DNA from: CADCTM01 sp049671305
GTDB lineage: Bacteria; Cyanobacteriota; Cyanobacteriia; Cyanobacteriales; Coleofasciculaceae
Assembly (NCBI GenBank): GCA_049671305.1
Contig: JBATUR010000055.1
Location: forward strand, 1 to 18,312
Direction: 5' to 3'
Length of the DNA: 18,312 nt
Numbering within the stretch: position 1 is the stretch's first letter; each line of letters opens with the position of its first letter. The notes under the pieces were generated by a model that saw only the letters and a program-made list of their open reading frames with translations, searched no databases and was not told the origin of the DNA. Below are positions 1 through 7,932 of the stretch, piece after piece. The position numbers and the translations under genes were made by a program.

Positions 1-47
1 AATTTAATCGTAACCTCTTAATTGCCTTTGTCTATTCCCAACTTAAC

Positions 48-68
48 ATTAGTAATCTTATTACTAAT
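48..68. repeat. Perfect 9-bp AT-rich inverted repeat, 3-nt loop
   Basis: ATTAGTAAT (48-56) and ATTACTAAT (60-68) are exact reverse complements separated by CTT. It could be an operator or a weak hairpin ending an upstream transcript. No long T run follows directly, so a terminator role is doubtful. Confidence 0.4.
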
Positions 69-186
69 TCACCTTGATCGGCTTTTTCTACAAGAAACGT
101 TAAACTTTGAAACTTTATTTCATTAAATTAAATAAAGTTCTATTTTATTAGTAGTCAACTAAATTTTATCTAAATATATTAACTCA

Positions 187-236
187 ACTCAATCCTTTTC
201 AAGAATTTGAGGTCAAAGTTTTTTGAAAAATTGAGT
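187..236. repeat. Interrupted inverted repeat overlapping the -35 region
   Basis: The left arm is ACTCAAT (187-193), two unpaired C, then TTTTCAA (196-202). The right arm is TTGAAAA (223-229) followed directly by ATTGAGT (230-236). All 14 arm bases pair, with a 2-base bulge. A small palindrome, TTTGA-GG-TCAAA (206-217), sits in the loop. The right arm contains the proposed -35 hexamer, so a protein bound here could control the response regulator promoter. This is inferred from base pairing only. Confidence 0.4.
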
Positions 237-251
237 AAACTTAGATACAAT
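223..251 (+). promoter_or_regulatory. Candidate sigma-70 type promoter of the response regulator gene
   Basis: TTGAAA (223-228) and TACAAT (246-251) are separated by exactly 17 bp, close to the consensus for the housekeeping sigma factor. Transcription would start near 258, leaving a leader of about 90 nt before the ATG at 350. This is a pattern match in AT-rich DNA, where chance matches are common. Confidence 0.45.
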
Positions 252-349
252 AAGACATCCTAAAAATAAAATATCTCCTAAATGAGCGCTATAGTACAAA
301 AAAAATCCCTTTGCCTACCGTCATACTCATGTTTTGAAGGATAGGGAAA

Positions 350-742
350 ATGCCCCTACAAAATCAAAAACCGACAATTCTTAGCGTTGATGATTGTGTC
401 TTTATCCAACAACTGATTACAGAAGTACTAGGTGAAAAATATAACATCTTAGTAGCCAATAATTCAGCAGAAGCTCTATCTTTAATTTACCAACAGCCGA
501 TTGCCATGTTGTTATTAGATGTATGTATGCCAGGAGTCGATGGTTTAGATCTTTGTCGAACACTGCGTAGTTTGCCGCAATTTGCCGAGTTACCAATCAT
601 TATGATAACGGGAAAAGACACTGTATTTGATAAGGTACAAGGACGCTTGGCAGGAGCAACGGCATACTTAACAAAACCTTTTGAATTAAGCGCCTTAGAA
701 GAAGTTTGTCGCAAGTTTATCAAGCCGCCAGCCGAAATTTAG
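350..742 (+). CDS. Single-domain response regulator (CheY/PilH-like receiver)
   Basis: This 130-residue protein is essentially one receiver domain, which accepts a phosphoryl group from a histidine kinase or Hpt protein and signals by surface change. The acidic pair is D14-D15, the phospho-acceptor D57 lies in LLLDVCMPG, the switch Thr is T87 in MITGKD, and the conserved Lys is K109 in LTKPFE. No DNA-binding or enzymatic output domain follows, so it probably acts by protein contact. The LAGATAYLTKPF ending resembles PilH/PixH-type receivers of pilus and phototaxis systems, but no histidine kinase or chemotaxis gene is in view. The ATG at 350 is supported by AAGGA at 337-341, 8 nt upstream. 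The gene converges with the kinase gene ending at 860. The receiver assignment is firm; the pathway is unknown. Confidence 0.93.
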   Translation: MPLQNQKPTILSVDDCVFIQQLITEVLGEKYNILVANNSAEALSLIYQQPIAMLLLDVCMPGVDGLDLCRTLRSLPQFAELPIIMITGKDTVFDKVQGRLAGATAYLTKPFELSALEEVCRKFIKPPAEI

Positions 743-840
743 GCAGGGCTTTTCACTTCACTATTAGTTGATCAATCCAGCTTACACTAATGAGCTACAC
801 GATTAGTTTCCTAGCCAGTGAGCCAGAAAATCTGTTACAT

Positions 841-854
841 AAAAGCCGCTTTTT
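841..854. terminator. Short palindrome in the convergent gap, possible weak terminator
   Basis: AAAAGCCGCTTTT (841-853) plus one more T can fold as a 5-bp AAAAG/CTTTT stem with a 3-nt loop and a short T tail on the plus strand. It lies between the response regulator stop (742) and the kinase stop (860). The same core recurs between infC and the transporter-like gene at 16315-16326. The stem is weak. Confidence 0.25.
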
Positions 855-859
855 CGTCA

Positions 860-2926
860 TTAAGGGCTAATAGTTGGCAAGGGACTAATAGTTGGAGTTG
901 GGGTAGCAATAGTCGGTTCAGGTGTTGCCTCCACTTCAACTTTAAGGTTTAATTGATAATCAAGCGGTTGGGCATCATCAGAAATAACTACAAATTCATA
1001 AAAGCCCGTTTCTGGTAGTAGTCCCGACCAATTATTCTGATCTGAATCTTCTAAGAAAGTTGTTTTACCAGTGGGGCTATACATTGAAAGTAAAGCTTTT
1101 TGATTACCTTTAACTACCAGCTCAACCTCAAGGTTTTGACCTTCGGTAAGATAAGCAATAAAAGCTTTACCGTCTCCTGGGTTGAGGCGACTGGCAACTT
1201 CTTTACTAACAGTACCTGGTTCAAAGCCAATTTTCTCAAAAGCAACGCCTGTTCTAATCGCATTTAAACGCTCATTAACTACAGCTTGCCAGATTTGACC
1301 AACAGGCTGATTTAAAAAATCCTGCCCTCGTTCTGTGGGAAACTGCTGATAAAACTTAGCATCAGCCAAATCATAAAGCGATCGACTACTGAGACGCAAC
1401 ACATTAGCTTCGGCTTTGGCACGAGTCAAGTCAGCCTCGCCATAACGCCCCAACTGCTGACGGGCAGCGGCACTCAACTTAATTTGTTCAATTTTTGTCA
1501 GTAAAGAAGCAGCGATCGCATCCCACTCTGCCCTTAACTTAGCATCCTGCTGACTCGTCCCCAAAACACGCCCACGTTGGTTAGGGTATTTAGTCCAAAA
1601 CGCCTCATTAACCAAACTCGTATAAAAGTTTTGATCAATACCTAAATTGGTGCGACGCTGTTGCAGGGCATTTTGGCGCTCGCGCTCTGCAGGCGTAAGC
1701 TGGTTTGTAGGTGTTGTCGGAGTAGTCGTCGGTTTAACTTCTTTACCTGGCGTCTGAGACTGTATCCACCAGTTACCACCCAACCAACCAATGCTACCTG
1801 CCACTACAATTGCCACAAAAACCAACAAAATTTTCTTAGCCAAACCGAATGATGATGAAGGTGTACTTGCCACTACAACCGCCCCAGGACTCACCGCCAA
1901 TGTTGGCGACGCGACTTGTGTGGGTTCAATTGCCGGCGGCTGAGTCAGCGGGAAAACCTCTGGTGGCTTGACATAAGTAAGGGCTTGCAAGATTTCACGA
2001 ACATTACTAAAACGCTCATTTGACCTTGGTTCTAGCATTTTATCCAAAACCTGACCCAGATTTTGGCTTAATTGCACCTCACGCCGCCAGTTCCACTCTA
2101 GAGTATGTAGGTCAATTAACTGCTGAGGTTCTTTAGCGGTTAGTAATACCACTGCCGTTGCTGCGAGGGCGTAGAAGTCGCTCTGAGGTCCGACAACCCC
2201 TCCAGACATCTGCTCTAGAGGGGCATAGCCCGGTTTACCCAAAAGAGTCGGCGTGGGGGCTGAGGCTTGGAGTTGATGAATGACGGTTGCCGCAATTTCT
2301 TTGACACCGCCAAAGTCAATTAGTATCGGTAGTCCATCACTACTGCGTAACATCAAGTTATCGGGTGAAATATCTCGATGAATGATGCCTAAAGAGTGAA
2401 TGTATTCGAGGACGGGCAAAATTTGCAACAAAAGTTGCATGACTTCTGCTTCGTTAAAGCGCAGTCCTTGGCGTTTTCTAGCATCTAATAAGGCGTGGTA
2501 AGTTTGTCCGTCTACGAAGTCTTGGACTAAAAATAAATTGGCAACACCTTCTTGTTTGACTTTGATCAATTCTCGAAATTTGGGAATTTGCGGGTGTTGT
2601 AACTTGTAGAGAACTCCAGCTTCCCGCTCAAATAATTCTTCGGCTTTTTGTAGAGCATAAGTGCCTTGAACTTGTGGCGCAAATTCTTTGAGGACACAAA
2701 GTTCTTCAAAGCGATGCATATCTTGTGCTAGATAGGTACGCCCAAAACCACCTTGCCCTAATTCTTGCACAATGCGGTAACGAGGCGCTGCTTGGTTTGC
2801 TTGTAATACTAGTCCAGGATAAACGCCTTGATGACTTTCGTCGTCTAGTAGTTTTTCTCCACACTGGAGGCAAAAGCGAGTACCAGTGGGATTTTCATGT
2901 CCTTTGCTGCAATAGGGATGAGTCAT
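860..2926 (-). CDS. Membrane Ser/Thr protein kinase with zinc knuckle and PPC-like outer domain
   Basis: This 688-residue protein is a Hanks-type Ser/Thr kinase of the cyanobacterial 4-Cys (SpkB-like) kind. It has an N-terminal metal knuckle (C6, H10, C19, C22), then a kinase domain at about 50-316 with glycine loop LGQGGFG (56-62), K80, helix-C E102, HRD 183-185, N190, DFG 204-206 and APLE 235-238. All core catalytic positions are present, but the usual HRDxK lysine is Ser in HRDISPDN. A Pro/Thr-rich linker leads to one membrane helix (about 366-388). The part beyond it should be extracytoplasmic and holds two copies of a short module (about 431-477 and 515-554), then a region at about 570-665 resembling a pre-peptidase C-terminal (PPC) beta-sandwich, and a Pro/Thr tail. 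The next upstream gene is a shorter paralog, 113 bp away on the same strand. Substrates and stimulus are unknown. No good ribosome site precedes the ATG. Confidence 0.9.
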   Translation of the reverse strand: MTHPYCSKGHENPTGTRFCLQCGEKLLDDESHQGVYPGLVLQANQAAPRYRIVQELGQGGFGRTYLAQDMHRFEELCVLKEFAPQVQGTYALQKAEELFEREAGVLYKLQHPQIPKFRELIKVKQEGVANLFLVQDFVDGQTYHALLDARKRQGLRFNEAEVMQLLLQILPVLEYIHSLGIIHRDISPDNLMLRSSDGLPILIDFGGVKEIAATVIHQLQASAPTPTLLGKPGYAPLEQMSGGVVGPQSDFYALAATAVVLLTAKEPQQLIDLHTLEWNWRREVQLSQNLGQVLDKMLEPRSNERFSNVREILQALTYVKPPEVFPLTQPPAIEPTQVASPTLAVSPGAVVVASTPSSSFGLAKKILLVFVAIVVAGSIGWLGGNWWIQSQTPGKEVKPTTTPTTPTNQLTPAERERQNALQQRRTNLGIDQNFYTSLVNEAFWTKYPNQRGRVLGTSQQDAKLRAEWDAIAASLLTKIEQIKLSAAARQQLGRYGEADLTRAKAEANVLRLSSRSLYDLADAKFYQQFPTERGQDFLNQPVGQIWQAVVNERLNAIRTGVAFEKIGFEPGTVSKEVASRLNPGDGKAFIAYLTEGQNLEVELVVKGNQKALLSMYSPTGKTTFLEDSDQNNWSGLLPETGFYEFVVISDDAQPLDYQLNLKVEVEATPEPTIATPTPTISPLPTISP

Positions 2927-2980
2927 GCTGAGGTCAGAAGCTACAAGGCGTTATTCTTACAGTATCCTTCTTTCCTTTTG

Positions 2981-2988
2981 GCGATCGC
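2981..2988. repeat. HIP1 octamer between the two kinase genes
   Basis: GCGATCGC, the cyanobacterial highly iterated palindrome. This copy lies in the 113-bp gap between the kinases; the other nine in the window are inside genes. Confidence 0.8.
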
Positions 2989-3039
2989 AGCTTTTCAACT
3001 GCTGGAGGTAAGATTTAGGCAATTATGGGTTGTGTTTGA

Positions 3040-4521
3040 TTAGCGCAAAAACTCTTCGGCGATCATATACCATTCTTCGCGCAACTCGGCGTCTTCTGGC
3101 GAGTTTGTCAAGGGACGCCCGTTTAATTCTGGATGTTTGGCATAAAATTTTTGATTTACGCCATTATTAAAGGCAACTTCACTAATTCCTAGAGTTTGGC
3201 GGCGGCTAAAAAGTTTCTCAATGCGCGTTATTTCTGAGGCATTGGGGGCAGTATTAGGAAGGCTTGGCGACTTACCAAAATCTAATTTTGTGGAACTAAT
3301 TACCGAATTCATGACTGCCCAACCAGCCCAACTTGTTAGTAAAATGATGCCTGTACCAACTGTTAGTTTAAGGGTTAGGGAGATTAAGCTACTTAGAAAT
3401 AAGGACGGCTTTTTTATGTAGGGTTGTGGCGCAACAACTGGCTGATTAAAGTTAGCTGTAACTACAATGGGTGCGGGTTTCGCTTTTGGCGCAAGCACCA
3501 AGGTGAAGATTTTGGAAACTTGGGAAATCCTGGCTGGAATTGTACAAACAGAGACAACTTGCTTGATGATTGGAGAAGTGCTTTTTGTTTGTAAGCCAAG
3601 TTGATAATTTGATTGTGGAGATGGTAGCGCTTGCAAGACGGCTGCAGCATTAATAAAGCGATCATTTGGTTGATGAGCTAACATTTTTTGTAGGACAGTT
3701 TTGAGTTGAGAACTTATGTTAATTTCTTGTTCCCAACGCCATGTACCTTGATAAGCATCATATAAAGATTGTGGTTCTTTTCCTGTGAATAAAACTAAGG
3801 CGGTAACGGCGAGAGAGTATAAATCGCTATTAACAAAGACTTCACCTTTTCGTAGTTGTTCTTCTGGAGCATAGCCTTTTTTACCCAAGCGTGTTGATGT
3901 ATTTATTTGGGTAAGTTTTGAAATGGCTGTTGCGGCAATTTGCTTGACGCCACCAAAATCAATTAGTACTGGCAAATGGTCAGAAGTTCTGAGGATAATG
4001 TTATCGGGTGAGATATCGCGATGAATAACGCCTTGAGAATGAATATAGGAAAGGACGGCTAACATTTGCTGCAAAAACTGAATAATTTCGGCTTCATTTA
4101 GGCGCATTCCTGACTTTAATAAGTCGAAATAAGTTTGTCCTTCGATGTAGTCTTGTACAAATAAAAGACAACCATTACCTGCGCCAAAATCGACTTGAAA
4201 TAATTCCCAAAAACCTGGTAATTGAGGATGTTTTAGCTTATGAAGTGCGCCAGCTTCTCGATGAAATAATTCTTTAGCTTTGGCTAATTCGGCTGTGCCT
4301 TGTACTTGAGGGGCAAATTCTTTTAATACACAATGTTCGTTAAAACGATGTAATGCTTCGGCTAAATAAGCACGCCCAAAACCACCCTGTCCTAAATGAC
4401 TAATTAAGCGATAGCGTTTGTCTAAAGTTTGCCCAACAGCAAGGGGTAGTCGTTGTCCACAACTACAACAAAAGCGGTTATTCGATTCGTTTTCGTGACC
4501 TTGGCTGCAATAGAGAGGCAT
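3040..4521 (-). CDS. Membrane Ser/Thr protein kinase, shorter paralog
   Basis: This 493-residue kinase is a tandem paralog of the one ending at 860; knuckle, glycine loop and catalytic loop align closely. The metal knuckle is C5, H9, C18, C21. Kinase landmarks are LGQGGFG (43-49), K67, E89, HRD 167-169, N174 and DFG 188-190, again with Ser replacing the HRDxK lysine (HRDISPDN). One membrane helix is seen at about 386-408. The outer part is only about 85 residues and holds a single copy of the module found twice in the paralog (about 445-492). It stops right after that module and lacks the PPC-like region. The 113 bp downstream shows no obvious remnant of a longer tail, so this looks like a genuine short form. 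The two kinases may share a transcript and could bind different signals while using similar catalytic domains. Start ATG 4521; no strong ribosome site is seen. Confidence 0.9.
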   Translation of the reverse strand: MPLYCSQGHENESNNRFCCSCGQRLPLAVGQTLDKRYRLISHLGQGGFGRAYLAEALHRFNEHCVLKEFAPQVQGTAELAKAKELFHREAGALHKLKHPQLPGFWELFQVDFGAGNGCLLFVQDYIEGQTYFDLLKSGMRLNEAEIIQFLQQMLAVLSYIHSQGVIHRDISPDNIILRTSDHLPVLIDFGGVKQIAATAISKLTQINTSTRLGKKGYAPEEQLRKGEVFVNSDLYSLAVTALVLFTGKEPQSLYDAYQGTWRWEQEINISSQLKTVLQKMLAHQPNDRFINAAAVLQALPSPQSNYQLGLQTKSTSPIIKQVVSVCTIPARISQVSKIFTLVLAPKAKPAPIVVTANFNQPVVAPQPYIKKPSLFLSSLISLTLKLTVGTGIILLTSWAGWAVMNSVISSTKLDFGKSPSLPNTAPNASEITRIEKLFSRRQTLGISEVAFNNGVNQKFYAKHPELNGRPLTNSPEDAELREEWYMIAEEFLR

Positions 4522-4690
4522 AGGTTAAAGACTGAAACACTGTGGTGTAATTGCTAGGATAGGGTTTATTTTATAGCTTCAGTGCTGCTTTTGAGCATTC
4601 CGCAAAATAATTCAATTTGAGCTAATTTTTTGATATGTTGTAATTTTATCAGATTATTATTTTCTGTTGAGCAGGAAATAACTATTTAAA

Positions 4691-7003
4691 TTAGCTTGAG
4701 TTTTTTCGACTCTTAAGGAAATAAGTATTCATTTCGCCTTTACCTTTTACTGAAATTATGCCTCGATTTTCAAAGTTATATTGTCCTTGTAAGTGTTTGT
4801 AGGTCGATTCTGTTAACTGAATTTCTCCAGCTACACCGTGAGATTCCATGCGGCTAGCAGTATTAACTGTATCTCCCCACAAATCATAAGTAAATTTTTT
4901 GATACCAATGACTCCGGCAACTACAGGACCTGTATTAATGCCGATACGAATACTTATATCTGTACCAGTTTCCTGGCAAAAAATAGTAATAGCATCTAGC
5001 ATATCTAATGCCATTTCTGCGATTGCTTGAGCATGATTAATTTGAGGATTTGGTATTCCTCCTACTACCATATAAGCATCTCCAATCGTCTTAATTTTTT
5101 CCAAATTATGCTTTTCCGCTAAGTGATCAAATTCTGAAAAAATTTCGTTAAGTAGTTCAACCATTACGGTGGGAGAATTTTGTGCCGAAAGTTCCGTAAA
5201 ACCCACAATATCAGCAAACATTACTGTAACTTCCGCGAGATTATCAGCAATTGTACCTGGTTGTTGTCTAAGGCGATCGGCAATAGGCGAAGGCAATATA
5301 TTAAGTAATAATTTTTCGGTTTGATCACGTTGATGACGCAGTTCTGCTTCTGTTTCTAGGCGCTTAGTTATATCTCTAAAAATACCACGAGTTAGGGCGG
5401 GCTTGCCTTCAACAAATTTACAATTAATGTTTCCTTCAAGAGAGATTATTTCCTGCTTTTTGGTAATAAATTGTGCTTGTATCCGCTCAATTTTTTCTCC
5501 GGACATCGCTTTTTCAATAATTTCAATACATTGGGACTTATAGCTAGGATGAATAACATCAAATATTTTTAGTTCAGTAATTTCTGTATCATTATATCCT
5601 AGTGTTTCTCGCCAGGCTTGGTTAACATAGACAAAACTACCATCACTCGTAACGCACTGAATTAAATCAGTGGCATTTTCAAACAAATCTCGATATCTTT
5701 CTTCACTTTCTAGTAATGCAGATTCGGCTTCTTTGTGCTTAATAAACTGTACTAATTGGCTACCTATTCCTGTCAGAACTTGTAGTAAATCTTCATCATA
5801 ATTAGCAATTTCTCGCGTCAAGAAAATCATTACTCCAAAGATTTTCTGTTCATCTTGTAGAGGCAAACCAAAACCACTATGTATCACCTCAATTAATGCT
5901 GGTTCTAATTTACTAACATTGGTAATATCCTTGATATTATTTATCCATTTGGGAGAACGACTTGACAAGATATCATTAGTCAAACTTAAGCTAAGTTCTT
6001 GATTATCTTTTGCTAAATTAGTTAAACCTGGTTGCCTCCAAGTTGCGATACATTTCAGAGAATTACTTGTTTTTGGTGCAAGTGTTTCTAAATTTTGTGG
6101 TGTCCAAATTTCTCCAATATCTAGATCCAAACTTTCACATAATGCTTGTAAAAGTACTGGAAAGGCTTGTTGAGTTGTTGTTGATTCTGATAAAATCTTC
6201 GTAGCTGCATATTGCGCTGCTTGATGTTGTTGCAAGCGTTTATTTTCGCTAATATCCCGACCAATATAGATAAAATCTTCCAAGTCCTCAACATCAGTTT
6301 GAACAACTGAACCGGAAAAAGCTACAACTATTTTTGAGCCAGTTTTAGTTTGACAAACTACCTCAATATTAGTTAAAATTTTATTTTTTTCATTAACATA
6401 ATTTTGGGTATGAAGCAATACTTTTTCAGGAAAAATTATTGATATCGGTTGATTAACTAATTCATTTTCCTGATAGCCAAATAACTCTTTTGTTGCTCTA
6501 TTTATAGTTTTAATTATGCCTCTTTGATTAGTAACTAATAAAAAAGACGGCATAGAAGTTAAAATTTTATCTAAATAATCTTTATAAGTTTCTACAGAAT
6601 TTAGCTGTAAATGTGTCTCATTTGAGTTTTGGACTAAACTTTGTTCTAAGAGGCTTTTTGAAGTTACGTCTTTAATAAAAATAATTAACTCATTGTCCTG
6701 AGTTCCTGTTTGCTTTTTAGTAATATGAATATCAATATAAAGAGGTAGTTTATTATCTAAATAGCGAGCAACTCCATCTAAATCAAAACTAATTTGTCGC
6801 TCTTCTAAGATATCGTTTAAAATATCTTCAAGTCCAAAAAGTTCTGGAAATCCTAGTCGAACATCATTGCCAATTGTCACCTCGTCAGGACAATCAGCAA
6901 ATCGCTCAACTTCCCAAGATTTTTCAATAATATTAAAGTCTGAATCTACGGTTAGATACTCCATTTGTCGTGGCGAAAAAACTTTTTGGGAAAAAGTATT
7001 CAT
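4691..7003 (-). CDS. Class III adenylate cyclase with PAS and GAF sensor domains
   Basis: The protein (770 residues from the ATG at 7003) should make cAMP from ATP under control of several sensor domains. Domains in order: a divergent PAS-like region (about 15-125), a PAS domain (about 145-260), a GAF domain (about 280-430), a second clear PAS domain beginning at ESEERYRDLFENA (about 445-560), a short coiled linker ending in LLLNILP, then the cyclase domain. Metal ligands are D598 (FADIVGF) and D642 (TIGDAYM). The purine-selecting pair is K638 (KIKTIGD) and D707 (YDLWGD), the adenylate rather than guanylate combination. N714 and R718 of NTASRM are also present. No membrane helix is evident, so it is probably cytoplasmic. 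A TTG at 7033 would add 10 residues, but the GAAGAG before it is too close to be a good ribosome site; neither start is strongly supported. The tandem kinases lie downstream on the same strand. Confidence 0.9.
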   Translation of the reverse strand: MNTFSQKVFSPRQMEYLTVDSDFNIIEKSWEVERFADCPDEVTIGNDVRLGFPELFGLEDILNDILEERQISFDLDGVARYLDNKLPLYIDIHITKKQTGTQDNELIIFIKDVTSKSLLEQSLVQNSNETHLQLNSVETYKDYLDKILTSMPSFLLVTNQRGIIKTINRATKELFGYQENELVNQPISIIFPEKVLLHTQNYVNEKNKILTNIEVVCQTKTGSKIVVAFSGSVVQTDVEDLEDFIYIGRDISENKRLQQHQAAQYAATKILSESTTTQQAFPVLLQALCESLDLDIGEIWTPQNLETLAPKTSNSLKCIATWRQPGLTNLAKDNQELSLSLTNDILSSRSPKWINNIKDITNVSKLEPALIEVIHSGFGLPLQDEQKIFGVMIFLTREIANYDEDLLQVLTGIGSQLVQFIKHKEAESALLESEERYRDLFENATDLIQCVTSDGSFVYVNQAWRETLGYNDTEITELKIFDVIHPSYKSQCIEIIEKAMSGEKIERIQAQFITKKQEIISLEGNINCKFVEGKPALTRGIFRDITKRLETEAELRHQRDQTEKLLLNILPSPIADRLRQQPGTIADNLAEVTVMFADIVGFTELSAQNSPTVMVELLNEIFSEFDHLAEKHNLEKIKTIGDAYMVVGGIPNPQINHAQAIAEMALDMLDAITIFCQETGTDISIRIGINTGPVVAGVIGIKKFTYDLWGDTVNTASRMESHGVAGEIQLTESTYKHLQGQYNFENRGIISVKGKGEMNTYFLKSRKNSS

Positions 7004-7116
7004 GCTGAGTCTTATATCGAATTTTGCCTTCAAATCTCTTCAACTCGCACCCATCCTAAACCATAAAAAAACTACCTAGAATAGGGTGAATTTTCCGGAC
7101 AACACAATTTTTAATT

Positions 7117-7136
7117 TAAGGTTAACATTTACCTTA
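7117..7136. repeat. 6-bp inverted repeat, 8-nt loop
   Basis: TAAGGT (7117-7122) and ACCTTA (7131-7136) pair exactly around an 8-nt AT-rich loop. It could be an operator upstream of the cyclase gene, or chance in AT-rich DNA. Confidence 0.3.
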
Positions 7137-7199
7137 GTAAAACTATTAACAATCCAAACTTAGCACCAAACCAGGCAATCGCTCTACTAACCATTTTAA

Positions 7200-7235
7200 G
7201 CTCAAATGATGTAATTGAGCATGAAAGACGCTCAA
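7200..7235. repeat. Three alternating complementary hexamers at 15-bp spacing
   Basis: GCTCAA (7200-7205), TTGAGC (7215-7220) and GCTCAA (7230-7235) are separated by exactly 9 nt each. The middle arm can pair with either neighbour, giving two mutually exclusive hairpins in RNA, or three half-sites for a DNA-binding protein in alternating orientation. Function is not known. Confidence 0.45.
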
Positions 7236-7547
7236 GTATCTAAGAACAACCACGAGAATAAACTGCTAAGAATAGCTAGACTTGTTTACAGTAAGTGTAT
7301 TCATTTTAGCTCTATGAATGCCACAATAGTTTGCAGAAATGCTCACAGAAGCAGCAAAATGCCGTACAAAAGCCTTAACTAAACACCTGTCATCTGGAGA
7401 AGATGCTAAATCCCTAAAAAGATGTACTTTTGTAAAATTAAAGCATCTGCAATCGCTTTAGCTAGAATTTAACTTAAATTATTTAGCACAACAGGTACTG
7501 CTAGATTTTCTAAGTTTTAACTCTTGTACTTTATTATTGAACTAACC

Positions 7548-7910
7548 ATGCAAATTAGCCAATGCCTTCATACAGCTATCCTAGTTTCTGATCTAGAAAA
7601 AGCCGAGCATTTCTACAGCAATATTTTAGGCTTATCTAAAGTTGACCGTATTCTCAAATACCCTGGAATTTGGTATCAAATAGATCAATATCAAATTCAC
7701 TTAATGATAGATCCATCGATTAAACCAACCTTGTCAAACCCAGAAAAATGGGGACGCAACCCCCACATAGCCTTAAGCGTTACCGACTTAAATGCTGCCA
7801 AAACTCAACTATTAAACCATAACTGCCCGATACAAACCAGCGCTTCTGGTCGAGCTGCTATATTTACCCAAGACCCAGATGGTAACATTATTGAACTTAG
7901 TCAGGTTTAA
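7548..7910 (+). CDS. VOC superfamily protein (glyoxalase/dioxygenase fold)
   Basis: This 120-residue protein has two beta-alpha-beta-beta-beta modules of the vicinal oxygen chelate fold, the usual length for a one-chain unit that forms dimers. The first module opens with LHTAILVSDLEKAEHFYSNI (7-26), the second with HIALSVTDLNAAK (73-85), and it ends with DPDGNIIEL. Likely metal ligands are H8, H73 and E116; H51 occupies the fourth position where glyoxalase I often has Glu. The family covers glyoxalases, extradiol dioxygenases and fosfomycin-type resistance proteins, and nothing here fixes the substrate. The ATG at 7548 is preferred over an upstream TTG at 7524 because it starts just before the first strand. 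The stop is only 22 nt before the recombinase-like gene, so the two are probably cotranscribed. Confidence 0.88.
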   Translation: MQISQCLHTAILVSDLEKAEHFYSNILGLSKVDRILKYPGIWYQIDQYQIHLMIDPSIKPTLSNPEKWGRNPHIALSVTDLNAAKTQLLNHNCPIQTSASGRAAIFTQDPDGNIIELSQV

Positions 7911-7932
7911 GAGTAATATGCTGTTTAATTAA

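Larger units (their letters stand above)
1..349. other. AT-rich non-coding leader upstream of the response regulator
   Basis: No convincing gene lies in this stretch. It is strongly AT-rich and holds three things listed separately: a perfect 9-bp inverted repeat at 48-68, a broken 14-bp inverted repeat at 187-236, and a promoter-like pair of hexamers at 223-251. A short open frame runs in from the left edge and stops near position 75, but it is too short to support as a gene end. Confidence 0.6.
7004..7547. other. Gene-poor divergent intergenic region
   Basis: About 540 bp separate the divergent cyclase and VOC starts. I see no convincing gene; the longest small frame with ATG (7339-7461, 40 codons) lacks a ribosome site and has no recognisable motif. 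The region holds a hairpin at 7117-7136 and a regularly spaced three-part repeat at 7200-7235. It must contain the promoters of both flanking genes, but no clear -35/-10 pair stands out. Confidence 0.6.

Noticed and set aside
1..75. Open frame entering from the left edge on the plus strand
   Set aside because: Only 24 codons before a stop, with no motif or compositional sign of a real C-terminus.
867..895. Direct repeat CTAATAGTTGG near the end of the long kinase
   Set aside because: It encodes the Pro/Thr/Ser-rich C-terminal tail, where codon repetition is expected; it is not a separate element.
4620..4696. AGCTAATTT / AAATTAGCT inverted repeat around the end of the cyclase gene
   Set aside because: The arms are AT-rich and nearly 60 nt apart, and one overlaps the coding end, so it is likely chance.
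7339..7461. Possible 40-residue small protein on the plus strand in the large intergenic region
   Set aside because: No ribosome site, a stop codon a few codons upstream, no recognisable motif, and a frame of this length is expected by chance.
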